DNA of 64,000 nucleotides. Source: Haloferax sulfurifontis ATCC BAA-897 (GTDB taxonomy: Archaea; Halobacteriota; Halobacteria; Halobacteriales; Haloferacaceae). The notes beneath the pieces are model-generated. The model ran no database searches, was not told the origin of the DNA, and saw nothing but the letters and a program-made list of their open reading frames with translations. Positions 40,887 through 50,063 of this stretch are shown here, in pieces; the first letter of the stretch is position 1; every line of letters starts with the position of its first letter. The stretch lies in assembly GCF_000337835.1 (NCBI RefSeq), contig NZ_AOLM01000008.1, forward strand, positions 124,001-188,000, read 5' to 3'. The position numbers were made by a program, and so were the translations under genes.

Positions 40887-41745
40887 CCAGCTTGAGGTGT
40901 CGGGAGAGCGCCGCCTCACGGTGAGGCACGACTCCACGACCTACGACCTGACGAGCGCCGACGCGGACCTTCGGACCTTCGGCGATTTGGCCCGGGTGGC
41001 CAGTATCGCCCGGACCTCCGTCGACCGACTCGCCTCCGAACTCACCGAAGACGCCGACGTGGTCGACGACGCCCTCGTCGACCAGCACGCGACCGTCCCC
41101 GTCGACGCCGAGGAGGTCTGGGCCGCCGGCGTCACCTACCAAATCAGCGAGCAGGCCCGCGAAGAGGAGAGTTCGATGCCGGACATGTATTTCGACGTCT
41201 ACGACGCCGACCGGCCGGAAATCTTCTTCAAGGCCACGCCGTCTCGGACCGTCGAACCGGGCGACGCCATCGGCGTCAGAGACGATTCCGAGTGGGACGT
41301 GCCCGAACCCGAACTCGGTATCGTTCTCCGTCGCGGCGAAATCGTCGGCTACACCGTCGGCAACGACGTGAGCAGTCGGTCGATAGAGGGCGAAAACCCG
41401 CTGTACCTCCCGCAGGCGAAAGTGTACGACCGCTGTTGTTCTATCGGCCCGTGCGTGGTCACGCCCGAAGACGTCGATGACCCCCACGAGTTAGAGATGA
41501 GCATGACCATCGAACGCGACGGCGAGGTCGTCTACGACGACGCCACGAACACCAGCGAGATGGTTCGCAGTTGTGACGAACTCGTGTCGTACTTCACGCG
41601 CCATAACACAGTGCCCGAACTGGCAGTCATCCTCACGGGCACCTCGCTCGTGCCTGACCACCCCTTCGACCTTCAAGAGGGCGACCGCGTCGATATCACC
41701 ATCGAGGGAATCGGCACCCTCTCGAACTCCGTCACCACCGTATGA
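40876..41745 (+). CDS. xacE: 2-keto-3-deoxypentonate dehydratase (FAH superfamily)
   Basis: A 289-residue fumarylacetoacetate hydrolase-fold enzyme. [19 protein letters not shown], the metal-binding [42 protein letters not shown] segment and ILTGTSLVP are family motifs. In Haloferax this enzyme dehydrates 2-keto-3-deoxy-xylonate/arabinonate to 2-oxoglutarate semialdehyde. It is coupled to the xylose dehydrogenase gene by an ATGA overlap. The symbol is assigned from cluster resemblance. Confidence 0.85.
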   Translation: MHYHQLEVSGERRLTVRHDSTTYDLTSADADLRTFGDLARVASIARTSVDRLASELTEDADVVDDALVDQHATVPVDAEEVWAAGVTYQISEQAREEESSMPDMYFDVYDADRPEIFFKATPSRTVEPGDAIGVRDDSEWDVPEPELGIVLRRGEIVGYTVGNDVSSRSIEGENPLYLPQAKVYDRCCSIGPCVVTPEDVDDPHELEMSMTIERDGEVVYDDATNTSEMVRSCDELVSYFTRHNTVPELAVILTGTSLVPDHPFDLQEGDRVDITIEGIGTLSNSVTTV

Positions 41746-42860
41746 GTTCCACACCCACCGACGTCGTCGAAGACTTCACGCGCCGCGACTGGCAGGGCGA
41801 GGACGTGGCGGGCACCGTCAGGGTCGCCATGATCGGCCTCGGCTGGTGGACCCGCGACGAGGCGATTCCCGCCGTCGAGGCGTCCGAGTTCTGCGAGACC
41901 ACGGTCGTCGTCAGCAGTTCGAAGGAGAAAGCCGAGGGCGCGACGGCGTTGGCCGACTCGATAACCCACGGGCTCACCTACGACGAGTTCCACGAGGGGG
42001 TCGCCGCCGACGCCTACGACGCGGTGTACGTCGTCACGCCGAACGGGTTACACCTCCCGTACGTCGAGACCGCCGCCGAGTTGGGGAAGGCGGTTCTCTG
42101 CGAGAAACCGCTCGAAGCGTCGGTCGAGCGGGCCGAGAAGCTCGTCGCCGCCTGCGACCGCGCCGACGTGCCCCTGATGGTCGCCTATCGGATGCAGACC
42201 GAGCCGGCCGTCCGACGCGCCCGCGAACTCGTCGAAGCCGGCGTCATCGGCGACCCGGTGTTCGTCCACGGCCACATGTCCCAGCGCCTGCTCGACGAGG
42301 TCGTCCCCGACCCCGACCAGTGGCGGCTCGACCCCGAACTCTCCGGCGGCGCGACCGTCATGGACATCGGACTCTACCCGCTGAACACCGCGCGGTTCGT
42401 CCTCGACGCCGACCCCGTCCGCGTCAGGGCGACCGCCCGCGTCGACGACGAGGCGTTCGAGGCCGTCGGCGACGAGCACGTCAGTTTCGGCGTCGATTTC
42501 GACGACGGCACGCTCGCGGTCTGCACCGCCAGCCAGTCGGCCTACCAGTCGAGCCACCTCCGGGTGACCGGCACCGAGGGGGAACTCGAAATCGAGCCCG
42601 CATTCTACAACCGCCAGAAACGCGGCTTCCGGCTGTCGTGGGGAGACCAGTCCGCCGACTACGACTTCGAGCAGGTGAACCAGATGACAGAGGAGTTCGA
42701 CTACTTCGCGTCCCGGCTCCTGACGGGGACCGACCCCGCGCCCGACGGCCAGCACGCGCTCGTGGACATGCGCGCGATGGACGCGATTTACGCCGCGGCG
42801 GAGCGCGGCACCGACGTCGCTGTTGACGTCGACGCCGACGCCGATGCCGACGGGACGTAG
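41742..42860 (+). CDS. xacA: D-xylose 1-dehydrogenase (NADP+), Gfo/Idh/MocA family
   Basis: A 372-residue oxidoreductase. The cofactor fold is [19 protein letters not shown], the CEKPL motif holds the catalytic Lys, and [20 protein letters not shown] is the active-site helix with Asp and Tyr. It fits my recollection of haloarchaeal glucose-fructose-oxidoreductase-type xylose dehydrogenases, which convert xylose to xylonolactone. The C-terminal tail is a run of Val-Asp/Ala-Asp. It is the second gene of the xacE operon. Confidence 0.87.
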   Translation: MSSTPTDVVEDFTRRDWQGEDVAGTVRVAMIGLGWWTRDEAIPAVEASEFCETTVVVSSSKEKAEGATALADSITHGLTYDEFHEGVAADAYDAVYVVTPNGLHLPYVETAAELGKAVLCEKPLEASVERAEKLVAACDRADVPLMVAYRMQTEPAVRRARELVEAGVIGDPVFVHGHMSQRLLDEVVPDPDQWRLDPELSGGATVMDIGLYPLNTARFVLDADPVRVRATARVDDEAFEAVGDEHVSFGVDFDDGTLAVCTASQSAYQSSHLRVTGTEGELEIEPAFYNRQKRGFRLSWGDQSADYDFEQVNQMTEEFDYFASRLLTGTDPAPDGQHALVDMRAMDAIYAAAERGTDVAVDVDADADADGT

Positions 42861-42920
42861 GAACCGATTCGGCGCACCGTCGCCCGCAGTTTTATCTGCC
42901 GGGTCGCCGCAGTTCCCCGC

Positions 42921-43898
42921 ATGCAGTTCGGCATCCTCAGTACGGCAGGCATCGGCGTCAAATCGGTCATCCCCGCGGTGCAGGCGAGCGAGCACACGGC
43001 GGCCGCCATCGCGTCCCGCGACGAGGCGCGGGCGAGCGCGGTCGCCGACGAGCTCGGCATCCCCACCGCCTACGGCAGTTACGAGGCGCTTCTGGCCGAC
43101 GACTCCCTCGACGCGGTGTACGTCCCGCTCCCCAACGGCCTCCACGCCGACTGGGTCCGGGCGGCCGCCGACCGCGGTCTCCACGTGCTCTGCGAGAAGC
43201 CGCTGACCGCCAGCGCCGACGAGACCGCCGCCCTCTTCGACTACTGCGAGGACGCTGGCGTCACGCTGATGGAGGCGTTCATGTACCGGTTCCACCCGCG
43301 GACCGAGCGGGCCGCGGAGCTCGTCGCGTCGGAGCTCGGCGAGGTCGTCTCGGTCACGTCGAACTTCTCGTTCCGTCTGCCCGACGGGGCCGAGGACATC
43401 CGCATCGACCCCGACCTCGCCGGCGGGAGCGTCATGGACGTGGGCTGTTACGCCGTCAGCGCGGCGCGGCTCTTCCTCGGGACGCCCGACCGGGTGTACG
43501 CGACCACGACCGACACGCGCGACTGCGGCGTCGACACGCGGATGTCGGGCGTCTTGGAGTACGACGACGGCGCGACCGCCCGCGTCGAGTCGTCGTTCGA
43601 CACGCCCGAGACCCAGTACTACCGCGTCCAGACCACCGACGGCTGGCTGGAGGCGACGCCCGCGTTCAACGTCGGGTCGACGGCCTCGGCCGAACTCACC
43701 TACGCCACCGACGGCCGCGTCGTCACGGAGACGTTCGACCCGACCGACAGCTACCGCCGCGAGGTCGAGGCGTTCGCCCGCGCCGTCGAGACCGGCGAGA
43801 CGCCGCGCGTCGACCGCGAGGAATCCGTGGAAGTCATGCGGACTATCGACGCGATTTACGAGAGCGCCGACACCGGGCGCGCGGTCGAGTTGAACTGA
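42921..43898 (+). CDS. Gfo/Idh/MocA-family sugar dehydrogenase, paralogue of the preceding gene
   Basis: A 325-residue oxidoreductase with ILSTAGIGVKSVIPAVQ, CEKPLTAS and LAGGSVMDVGCYAVSAARLF. It shares the fold but is clearly diverged from the upstream gene (different start, shorter). It probably oxidises a pentose or another aldose with NAD(P). It begins 60 nt after the previous stop and likely belongs to the same transcript; the next gene converges on it. Confidence 0.85.
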   Translation: MQFGILSTAGIGVKSVIPAVQASEHTAAAIASRDEARASAVADELGIPTAYGSYEALLADDSLDAVYVPLPNGLHADWVRAAADRGLHVLCEKPLTASADETAALFDYCEDAGVTLMEAFMYRFHPRTERAAELVASELGEVVSVTSNFSFRLPDGAEDIRIDPDLAGGSVMDVGCYAVSAARLFLGTPDRVYATTTDTRDCGVDTRMSGVLEYDDGATARVESSFDTPETQYYRVQTTDGWLEATPAFNVGSTASAELTYATDGRVVTETFDPTDSYRREVEAFARAVETGETPRVDREESVEVMRTIDAIYESADTGRAVELN

Positions 43899-43923
43899 CC
43901 GCTCGGTCGCTGTCCGTTTCGAC

Positions 43924-44778
43924 TCACCCCAGCCGAACGTCCGAGCGGAACTCGGGCCGCCCGGTCGCCGCCACGTCGAGGCGGAACAGCGCGCCCGCAT
44001 CGTCGTCTGCTCCGCCGTCCCCGTCGCCGCCGGCGGTCGTCACGTAGAGCGAATCGAGGTCGGGCCCGCCGAAGGCGACGCTCGTCACCTTCTCCGTCGG
44101 CACCTCGAACCGGTCGAGTTCGGTTCCGTCGGCGTCGTACTTGACCACGCGGCCCCCCTCCCAGCGGGCCGACCAGATGTGACCCGCCGAATCGACCGTC
44201 ATCCCGTCCGGCAGTCCAGGCGTCTCCGGCGATTCGACGAACCGCTCGCGGTCCGAGACGGCTCCCGTCTCCTCGTCGTAGTCGTACCGATAGATGGTGT
44301 GCGCCTCGGTCTCCGTGAAGTAGAACCGCTCGCGGTCGCGGGTGAACCCCATCCCGTTCGGGATTCCGACGCCGGTCTCGACCGTCGTCACCGTCCCGTC
44401 CGTGTCGAGGCGGAACAGCCGCCCGCCCGCGGACTCGGCGGGCATCGTCCCGCAGAACACCCGCCCGGCGGGGTCGGCGATGACGTCGTTGAACCGGGTC
44501 GGCGAGTCGACGATTCGCGTGACTTCCCCGAGTTCGCCGTCGACGACGCGCCCGACGCGGCCGCGGTCCATAAACGCCAGGAGCGACCCGTCGCGCTGAA
44601 TCGTCACCCCGGCGATGACCGACGTTTCGACCGGACAGTCGTGCGCCCCCGTCTCGGGGTCGTAGCGATGGAGTCGCCCGGATTCGATGTCTACCCAGTA
44701 CAGCCGCTTTTCGTCGGGGTGCCAGACCGGCCCCTCGCCGAGTCGGCACGACGTGTGGACCACTCTCGTGACGGTCAT
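43924..44778 (-). CDS. xacC: Pentonolactonase (SMP-30/gluconolactonase family)
   Basis: A 284-residue six-bladed propeller enzyme. LGEGPVWHPDEKRLYWVDIESGRLHRYD, SPTRFNDVIADPAGRVFCGTM, GIPNGMGFTRD and LPDGMTVDSAGHIWSARW supply the metal ligands (Glu, Asn, Asn, Asp). It hydrolyses xylono- or arabinono-lactone to the acid in the oxidative pentose pathway. The Asp/Gly-rich loop near the end is a halophilic insertion. It is followed convergently by the sugar dehydrogenase. Confidence 0.87.
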   Translation of the reverse strand: MTVTRVVHTSCRLGEGPVWHPDEKRLYWVDIESGRLHRYDPETGAHDCPVETSVIAGVTIQRDGSLLAFMDRGRVGRVVDGELGEVTRIVDSPTRFNDVIADPAGRVFCGTMPAESAGGRLFRLDTDGTVTTVETGVGIPNGMGFTRDRERFYFTETEAHTIYRYDYDEETGAVSDRERFVESPETPGLPDGMTVDSAGHIWSARWEGGRVVKYDADGTELDRFEVPTEKVTSVAFGGPDLDSLYVTTAGGDGDGGADDDAGALFRLDVAATGRPEFRSDVRLG

Positions 44779-44851
44779 GGGCGTCCGTTCGGAACCGACC
44801 GCAAAATACGCTTCCCTCGATTGTTGGGAGTACCGTCGCGCCCGCGGCCGC

Positions 44852-45613
44852 TCAGAAGTGCGAGAGCTTGTCGCGCCGGTAGAGGTCGAGCGACAGCACC
44901 GTGTTCGGCGACCGCTGGCGGACCGCGTAGGCGATGGCGTCGGCGACCTCTATCGCCTCCGTCACTTCGCCCTCCTCGAACGACTCTTCGAGCGTCTCGC
45001 CGCTCTCGGAGCCGAACTCGGTCCGAACCTCGGTCGGGTTGACGCAGGTCACGCCGACGTTCTCCTCGCCGATGGACCCCTGCAGGCTCGACGCGAACCC
45101 GCGGACCCACCACTTCGTCGCGGCGTACACCGGGTTGTGCGGTCGCGGGTGGTTCCCGGACATGCTCCCGAGGAAGACGAGGTTCCCCTCGGACTCCACG
45201 AGATGTGGAATCGACTCTCTGGCCGTGTAGAACATCCCGTCGACGTTGACGCCCGTCATCAGACGGTACTCCTCGTCGGTCAACTCCGCGACCGACTTGT
45301 CGATGCCGAGGCCGGCGTTGCAGACGACGATGTCGAGCGAGCCGAACCGCTCGACGGTCGCGTCGACGAGCGCCCGGACCGCGTCGGGGTCGGTCACGTC
45401 CGTCGGCACGACGCTCACGGCGGCGTCCGTTGCCTCGCGAATCTCGTCCGCGAGCGATTCCAGTTGTTCGACTCTGCGGGCGGCGAGACAGACGTCCGCG
45501 CCGTCCTCGGCGAGCACGCGCGCCGTCGCCGCGCCGATTCCCGAACTCGCACCCGTGACGAGCGCCGTCCGTCCGTCGAGTGGGTCTTCCATGGCGGTTG
45601 GTCGGTCGACCAT
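44852..45613 (-). CDS. Short-chain dehydrogenase in the pentose cluster
   Basis: A 253-residue SDR: GASSGIGAATARVLAEDGA, NAGLGI, FLGSMSG with catalytic Ser and YAATKWW with Tyr and Lys. The ATG at 45613 is supported by TATGAAAC at about -20 to -28 on the minus strand; an internal ATG at 45592 is the alternative. It is not one of the enzymes I can place in the standard pentose route. It may act on a side product or another sugar. It is divergent from the arabinose dehydrogenase-like gene. Confidence 0.85.
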   Translation of the reverse strand: MVDRPTAMEDPLDGRTALVTGASSGIGAATARVLAEDGADVCLAARRVEQLESLADEIREATDAAVSVVPTDVTDPDAVRALVDATVERFGSLDIVVCNAGLGIDKSVAELTDEEYRLMTGVNVDGMFYTARESIPHLVESEGNLVFLGSMSGNHPRPHNPVYAATKWWVRGFASSLQGSIGEENVGVTCVNPTEVRTEFGSESGETLEESFEEGEVTEAIEVADAIAYAVRQRSPNTVLSLDLYRRDKLSHF

Positions 45614-45713
45614 ACGCCGTGATTGTGACCCTGTTTCATACGTGTTTTCCCCGTGGCAATCCGGCGGCGGGAGCTTGGAACACGTTTATTAGACTCCCGT
45701 CGATTGTCATCGT

Positions 45714-46478
45714 ATGGCACGCATTGCGGTCACCGGAGCGGCTGGCAACGTCGGGAGAGTCACGGTCGAAGCGCTGGCTTCGGACCACGACGTGACGCCC
45801 ATCACGCACCGCGAGCGCGAGGGGCTCGACAGCGTCATCCTCGACGTGCGCGACGAAGACGCGCTGACGGAGGCGTTCGAGGGCCACGACATCGTCGTCC
45901 ATCTCGCGGCCAACCCGAACCCCGACGCGGCGTGGGACAGCGTCTACGAGGTCAACATCGGCGGCACGTACAACGTCTACGAGGCGGCGCTGGGGGCCGA
46001 TATCGACCGACTCGTCTTCGCCAGCACGAACCACGTCCACCAGATGTACAACATCGCGGACGCGACCCGGCCGGAGACGCTGGCCGCCGACGCCGAGGCG
46101 GTTCGGGTGTCTGACCCGCCGCGCCCCGACTCGTACTACGGTGTGAGCAAGGTGTTCGGCGAGGCGCTGGGCAACTACTACGCGGACCGACACGGGTTGG
46201 AAGTGCTCAATCTCCGCATCGGGTGGCTCCTGACGGTCGACGAACTCCGCGAGAAGGTGGACGAAGAGGAGTCCGTCGCGCGCTACGTCCGCGCGATGTG
46301 GCTTAGTCCCCGCGACTGCGAGCAGGGGATGCGGCGGGCCGTCGAGGCTCCGCTTCCCGACTCACCGCTCGCTGTCAACCTCGTCTCGGCGAACGACGAC
46401 CGGTATCTCTCGCTCACAGAGACGATGCGAACCATCGACTATCGCCCGCGAGACAACTCGGCGACCGCCGTGGAGTGA
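45714..46478 (+). CDS. L-arabinose 1-dehydrogenase-like extended SDR
   Basis: A 254-residue NAD-dependent epimerase-fold protein: GAAGNVGRVTVEAL, HLAANPNPDAAWDSVYEVNIGGT, ASTNHV and the catalytic YYGVSKVFGEALG. Haloferax oxidises L-arabinose with an enzyme of exactly this family, encoded in the same cluster, so L-arabinose to arabinonolactone is the likely reaction; uronate dehydrogenase is a related alternative. CGTTTATTAG at about -27 marks a leaderless start. Confidence 0.8.
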   Translation: MARIAVTGAAGNVGRVTVEALASDHDVTPITHREREGLDSVILDVRDEDALTEAFEGHDIVVHLAANPNPDAAWDSVYEVNIGGTYNVYEAALGADIDRLVFASTNHVHQMYNIADATRPETLAADAEAVRVSDPPRPDSYYGVSKVFGEALGNYYADRHGLEVLNLRIGWLLTVDELREKVDEEESVARYVRAMWLSPRDCEQGMRRAVEAPLPDSPLAVNLVSANDDRYLSLTETMRTIDYRPRDNSATAVE

Positions 46479-46677
46479 GCGACAGGGGCGTCGGCTGAGC
46501 GACCGCGGGGTGACGTCCGTCGATGCCGACGTACTGCGACTGCGAGACGGACGGTGTCGCGGGCGGCGACGAGCGACTCCGAACGGTGTCTAGTTCGTCT
46601 CTCGAAAGCGTAGTCAGATTCTCGCTCGGTGGACTCCGGGGCGAAACCATCGCAAAGCGCGTTGACGAGACCCCCGC

Positions 46678-46719
46678 CGCTTTTATATCACCATCTGTCA
46701 TTCACAACCTATATATGTG
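46678..46719 (+). promoter_or_regulatory. Two TATA-like boxes before the sugar ABC operon
   Basis: CTTTTATATCA (46678-46688) and CTATATATGTG (46709-46719) both face the operon. The second lies at -27 of the ATG at 46741 and would give a leaderless message; the first would give a leader of about 30 nt. Confidence 0.5.
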
Positions 46720-46740
46720 GGTGGCTAACATAGATACTGC

Positions 46741-48120
46741 ATGGTCGAGCATGATAGTAGCGATGAAAGTGTGAACCGTCGAAAGTATCTGAAGGCCCTG
46801 ACCGTGGGTGCGGCCGCTGGCATCGCGGGGTGTACCGGCGGTGGCGGAGCCGAGACGGAGGGCACCGAGAGCGGAAGCGGGGACAGTTCTGGCAGTTCCG
46901 GCGACGACACCGAGACCGGCGGAAGCAGTTCGGGCAGTACGTGGGACTCGCAACTCGAAGTGCTTCACGGCTGGGCCGGCGGCGACGGCGAGGCGGCGGT
47001 CACCGCGCTCATCGAGGCGTTCGAGGAGGAGTATCCAGAGATGGATACGAACTTCCAAGCGGTCGGCGCGAGCGCGAACGTGAACCTCAACGCGACGATT
47101 CTCCGACGACTGGCGAACAACAACCCGATGAGTTCGTTCGCCAACTGGCCGGGGAAGAACCTCGAACGGTACTCGGGCGCGCTGATGGACCTCGAAGCCG
47201 ACGTGTGGGACGCCGAAGGATTCAAAGACACCATGCAGTCCCGCGCGGTCGAACTGTGTAAGTTCAACGACAAGATGCCGGCGGTCCCGATCGGCTCCCA
47301 CCGGATGAACAACCTGTTTTACAACACCGCCGTGTTCGAGGAGGCCGGCATCGACGCGTCGAGCCTCGACAGCGTCGACGCGCTCCTCGACGCGCTCGAA
47401 GCCATCGACCAGAACACGGACGTGACGCCGATGGCGCAGGCGATGGTCGCGCCGTGGACGAACCTCCAACTCTGGGCGCAGATTCTGACGAGCCAGAGCG
47501 GCGTCGAGGCGTACACGAACTTCATCGAGGGCAACCCCGACAGGGCGGCCGTCGTCGAGGCGCTCGAAGCGCTGAAGACCATCAACGAGAACTACATCAC
47601 CGCCGACGCCTCGTCCATCAGCTTCACGACGGCGGGGCAGAAGGTCATCTCGGGCAACGCGGCGACCATCCATCAGGGGAACTGGGTGTACGGGATGTTC
47701 CGCGCCGACGACAGCTTCAACTACAAAGAGCAGTGGGACTGGATACCGTTCCCGGGCACGGAAGGCATCTACTTCTACCACGTGGACTCCATCGTCGCGC
47801 CGAGCAACAACCCAAGCCGCGAGGAGACTATCGCGTGGCAGAAGTTCGTCGGCACGAAGAAGGCCCAAATCGCCTTCAACAATCCCAAGGGGTCGGTCCC
47901 GCTTCGTACGGACATCGATCCGAGCGAACTGACCGACTTCCTCGCGATGACCTACGAGGACCTCACCGACTCGGAGGCGTACCCGCCGACCATCGCCCAC
48001 GGTCTCGCCGTCACGCCCAAGACGATGGGCGCGTGTAAGACCGCCTTCGGCGATAACTTCATGGGGCCGTTCAAGGTCGAAGCCACCGCCGACGCGCTCG
48101 TCGAAGCGGTCTCCGAGTAA
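46741..48120 (+). CDS. xacG: Pentose ABC transporter substrate-binding lipoprotein (CUT1)
   Basis: A 459-residue secreted protein. The Tat motif and lipobox (NRRKYLKALTVGAAAGIAGC) precede a long Gly/Ser/Glu/Thr linker of about 40 residues. The family-1 solute-binding fold follows (LEVLHGWAGGDGEAAVTALIEAFEEEYPEM, then WTNLQLWAQILTSQSG). It captures D-xylose and L-arabinose at the cell surface if the cluster works as in Haloferax. A separate AT-rich promoter-like gap follows before the permease genes. Confidence 0.88.
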   Translation: MVEHDSSDESVNRRKYLKALTVGAAAGIAGCTGGGGAETEGTESGSGDSSGSSGDDTETGGSSSGSTWDSQLEVLHGWAGGDGEAAVTALIEAFEEEYPEMDTNFQAVGASANVNLNATILRRLANNNPMSSFANWPGKNLERYSGALMDLEADVWDAEGFKDTMQSRAVELCKFNDKMPAVPIGSHRMNNLFYNTAVFEEAGIDASSLDSVDALLDALEAIDQNTDVTPMAQAMVAPWTNLQLWAQILTSQSGVEAYTNFIEGNPDRAAVVEALEALKTINENYITADASSISFTTAGQKVISGNAATIHQGNWVYGMFRADDSFNYKEQWDWIPFPGTEGIYFYHVDSIVAPSNNPSREETIAWQKFVGTKKAQIAFNNPKGSVPLRTDIDPSELTDFLAMTYEDLTDSEAYPPTIAHGLAVTPKTMGACKTAFGDNFMGPFKVEATADALVEAVSE

Positions 48121-48174
48121 CGCTTCGGTCGAAACTACACCTTTATCATACACAAATAAAATATAGGTATATCG
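48121..48174 (+). promoter_or_regulatory. Possible internal promoter between xacG and xacH
   Basis: The 54-base gap contains CCTTTATCATAC and CAAATAAAATATAG immediately before the xacH ATG. Such AT-rich sequence is uncommon here and could be a second promoter or an RNA-processing site that lets binding protein exceed permease. Confidence 0.4.
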
Positions 48175-49128
48175 ATGGCTACACACGATAACACGGAGCA
48201 GGTCGCCGACACGACCGACGAGGCGGTCGGGTGGGAGTCGAAGCTCCGGTATTTCCTCAACAGCGACTTCGTTCGCTCCGCGCCGTACTGGGGAATCCCG
48301 TTCGTCCTCATGAGCATCGCCGTCTACGGTGGCATCGGCTACAACTTCGCCATCTCGTTTACGGACTACGAGGGCCTCGGGACCCCCGATTACTCCACGC
48401 TCGACTTGGAGATGTACACACAGGCGCTGTCGAGCGACGCGTTCATCTCCGCCGCGCAGAACAATCTGGTTCTCCTCGTCGGCTTCACGACTATCTGTCT
48501 GGTACTCGGCCTGTTCCTCGCGGTCCTGTTGGACCACGGCATCAGGTTTTCCGAGAAGTTCCAGACGGTCTATCTCCTTCCGATGAGCCTCTCGTTCGTC
48601 GTCACCGCGCAACTGTGGCTCTGGATGTTCAACGTCGAAAGCGGCATCCTCAACCTCGTCGTGACGACCCTCGGGTTCAATCCCGTGGACTGGCTGGGGA
48701 ACCCATCAATCGCGCTCGGCGCGGTGATATTCGCCCTCATCTGGCAGTTCAGCGGGTACACGATGGTCGTCTACCTCGCGGGGCTCCAGTCGATTCCCGA
48801 CGACCAGTTCGAGGCGGCCCGCGTCGACGGCGCGAGCATCACTCGGACCTACCTCCGCATCATCGTCCCGCAACTGAAGGAAGCGTCCGTCAGCGCGGCC
48901 GTCGTGCTGATGGTGTTCGCGCTGAAGGCCTTCACCTTCCTGTACGCTCTCGTCGGCCGCTACCGCCCGCCGAACGGGACGGACATCCTGGCGACGCTCA
49001 TGGTGCGCCGCGCGTTCAAGTTCGGTGAGTGGGCCTACTCGGCCGCCATCGCGACCATGCTCCTCATCATGGCGCTCGGCGTCATCGGACCGTACCTCTA
49101 CTACCAGTACAAACAGGGGAGTCTCTGA
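48175..49128 (+). CDS. xacH: Pentose ABC transporter permease 1
   Basis: A 317-residue MalF/UgpA-type permease with six TM segments after a 40-residue cytosolic start. QLWLWMFNVESGILNLVVTTLGFNPVDWLG and the EAA loop (DQFEAARVDGASITRTYLRIIVPQLK) identify the CUT1 class. It forms the channel with the next gene, 2 nt downstream. Confidence 0.9.
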   Translation: MATHDNTEQVADTTDEAVGWESKLRYFLNSDFVRSAPYWGIPFVLMSIAVYGGIGYNFAISFTDYEGLGTPDYSTLDLEMYTQALSSDAFISAAQNNLVLLVGFTTICLVLGLFLAVLLDHGIRFSEKFQTVYLLPMSLSFVVTAQLWLWMFNVESGILNLVVTTLGFNPVDWLGNPSIALGAVIFALIWQFSGYTMVVYLAGLQSIPDDQFEAARVDGASITRTYLRIIVPQLKEASVSAAVVLMVFALKAFTFLYALVGRYRPPNGTDILATLMVRRAFKFGEWAYSAAIATMLLIMALGVIGPYLYYQYKQGSL

Positions 49129-49130
49129 CC

Positions 49131-50060
49131 ATGTCACAGTCGTCATCCACAGGCAGTTTCGACGTCGCATCGCTCGTCGAGGACGTGAACCTCCGGCGCG
49201 TCGCCCAGTACGCGCTCGTCGTGTTCTTCCTCGGCTTCTTCCTCGTCCCGCTAGAGACGGGAATCATGACCGCCATCAAGACGAACGAGTCGGTCGCGCG
49301 CTCGCTCCCCTTCGCGCCGCCGGTCGGCGAGGGCTTCACCCTCGGGAACATCCAGTTCGCCCTCGAACAGCTCTCGGGGTCGTTCTTCAACTCGCTCATC
49401 ATGTCGATTCCGGCGACCGTCGGGAGCGTCCTGTTCGGGAGTATGGCCGCCTACGGCCTCACGATGGTCAACTGGCGGGCGCAGATGGGCATGCTGATGC
49501 TGTTCGTCGTCGGCGTCTTCGTCCCCTATCAGGCCGTGTTGGTCCCGCTCGCGCGCTTCTGGAACAACATCTTCCCGCTCGCGCGGATGCTAGAGCCGAT
49601 GGTGGCGTCGATACCCTTCTTCCAGGGGTACCACGCCGAACTCGTGCCGCTCGTCATCACCCACATCGCCTACGGGATTCCCATCTGTACGATACTGTTC
49701 CGGTCGTACTACCAGAGCCTCCCGAACTCGCTCGTCGAGGCCGGGAAAATCGACGGCGCGAGCATCACGAAGATTTACCGGCGCATCATCCTGCCCATCT
49801 CGAAGCCGATGTTCGGCGTCGTGTTCATCTACCAGTTCACGCAGATTTACAACGAGTTCCTCTTCGCGTTCACGCTCGTCACCGGGTCCGACGCGCCCGC
49901 GGCGCCGGTCACGCTGGTGCTGCCCGCAATCGGGGCGTCGACCTCCGGTATCGACTTCGGTATCAGGATGTCCGCGGCGTTCCTCGCCGCGGTTCCGACG
50001 CTCATCCTGTACGTCGCGTTCGCCGAGCAGTTCGCCAAGGGACTTCGCACGGAGGCCTAA
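49131..50060 (+). CDS. xacI: Pentose ABC transporter permease 2
   Basis: A 309-residue MalG/UgpE-type permease. GSFDVASLVEDVNLRRVAQYAL starts the cytosolic N-terminus, VLVPLARFWNNIFPLARMLEP and the EAA loop (NSLVEAGKIDGASITKIYRRIILPISK) follow. It begins 2 nt after the previous stop. The open frame extends further upstream, but the ATG at 49131 gives the family N-terminus. Confidence 0.9.
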   Translation: MSQSSSTGSFDVASLVEDVNLRRVAQYALVVFFLGFFLVPLETGIMTAIKTNESVARSLPFAPPVGEGFTLGNIQFALEQLSGSFFNSLIMSIPATVGSVLFGSMAAYGLTMVNWRAQMGMLMLFVVGVFVPYQAVLVPLARFWNNIFPLARMLEPMVASIPFFQGYHAELVPLVITHIAYGIPICTILFRSYYQSLPNSLVEAGKIDGASITKIYRRIILPISKPMFGVVFIYQFTQIYNEFLFAFTLVTGSDAPAAPVTLVLPAIGASTSGIDFGIRMSAAFLAAVPTLILYVAFAEQFAKGLRTEA

Positions 50061-50063
50061 GCT

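Noticed and set aside
40541-40924. 127-codon frame upstream of xacE
   Set aside because: It crosses the TATA box and operator of xacE and has no conserved-looking sequence.
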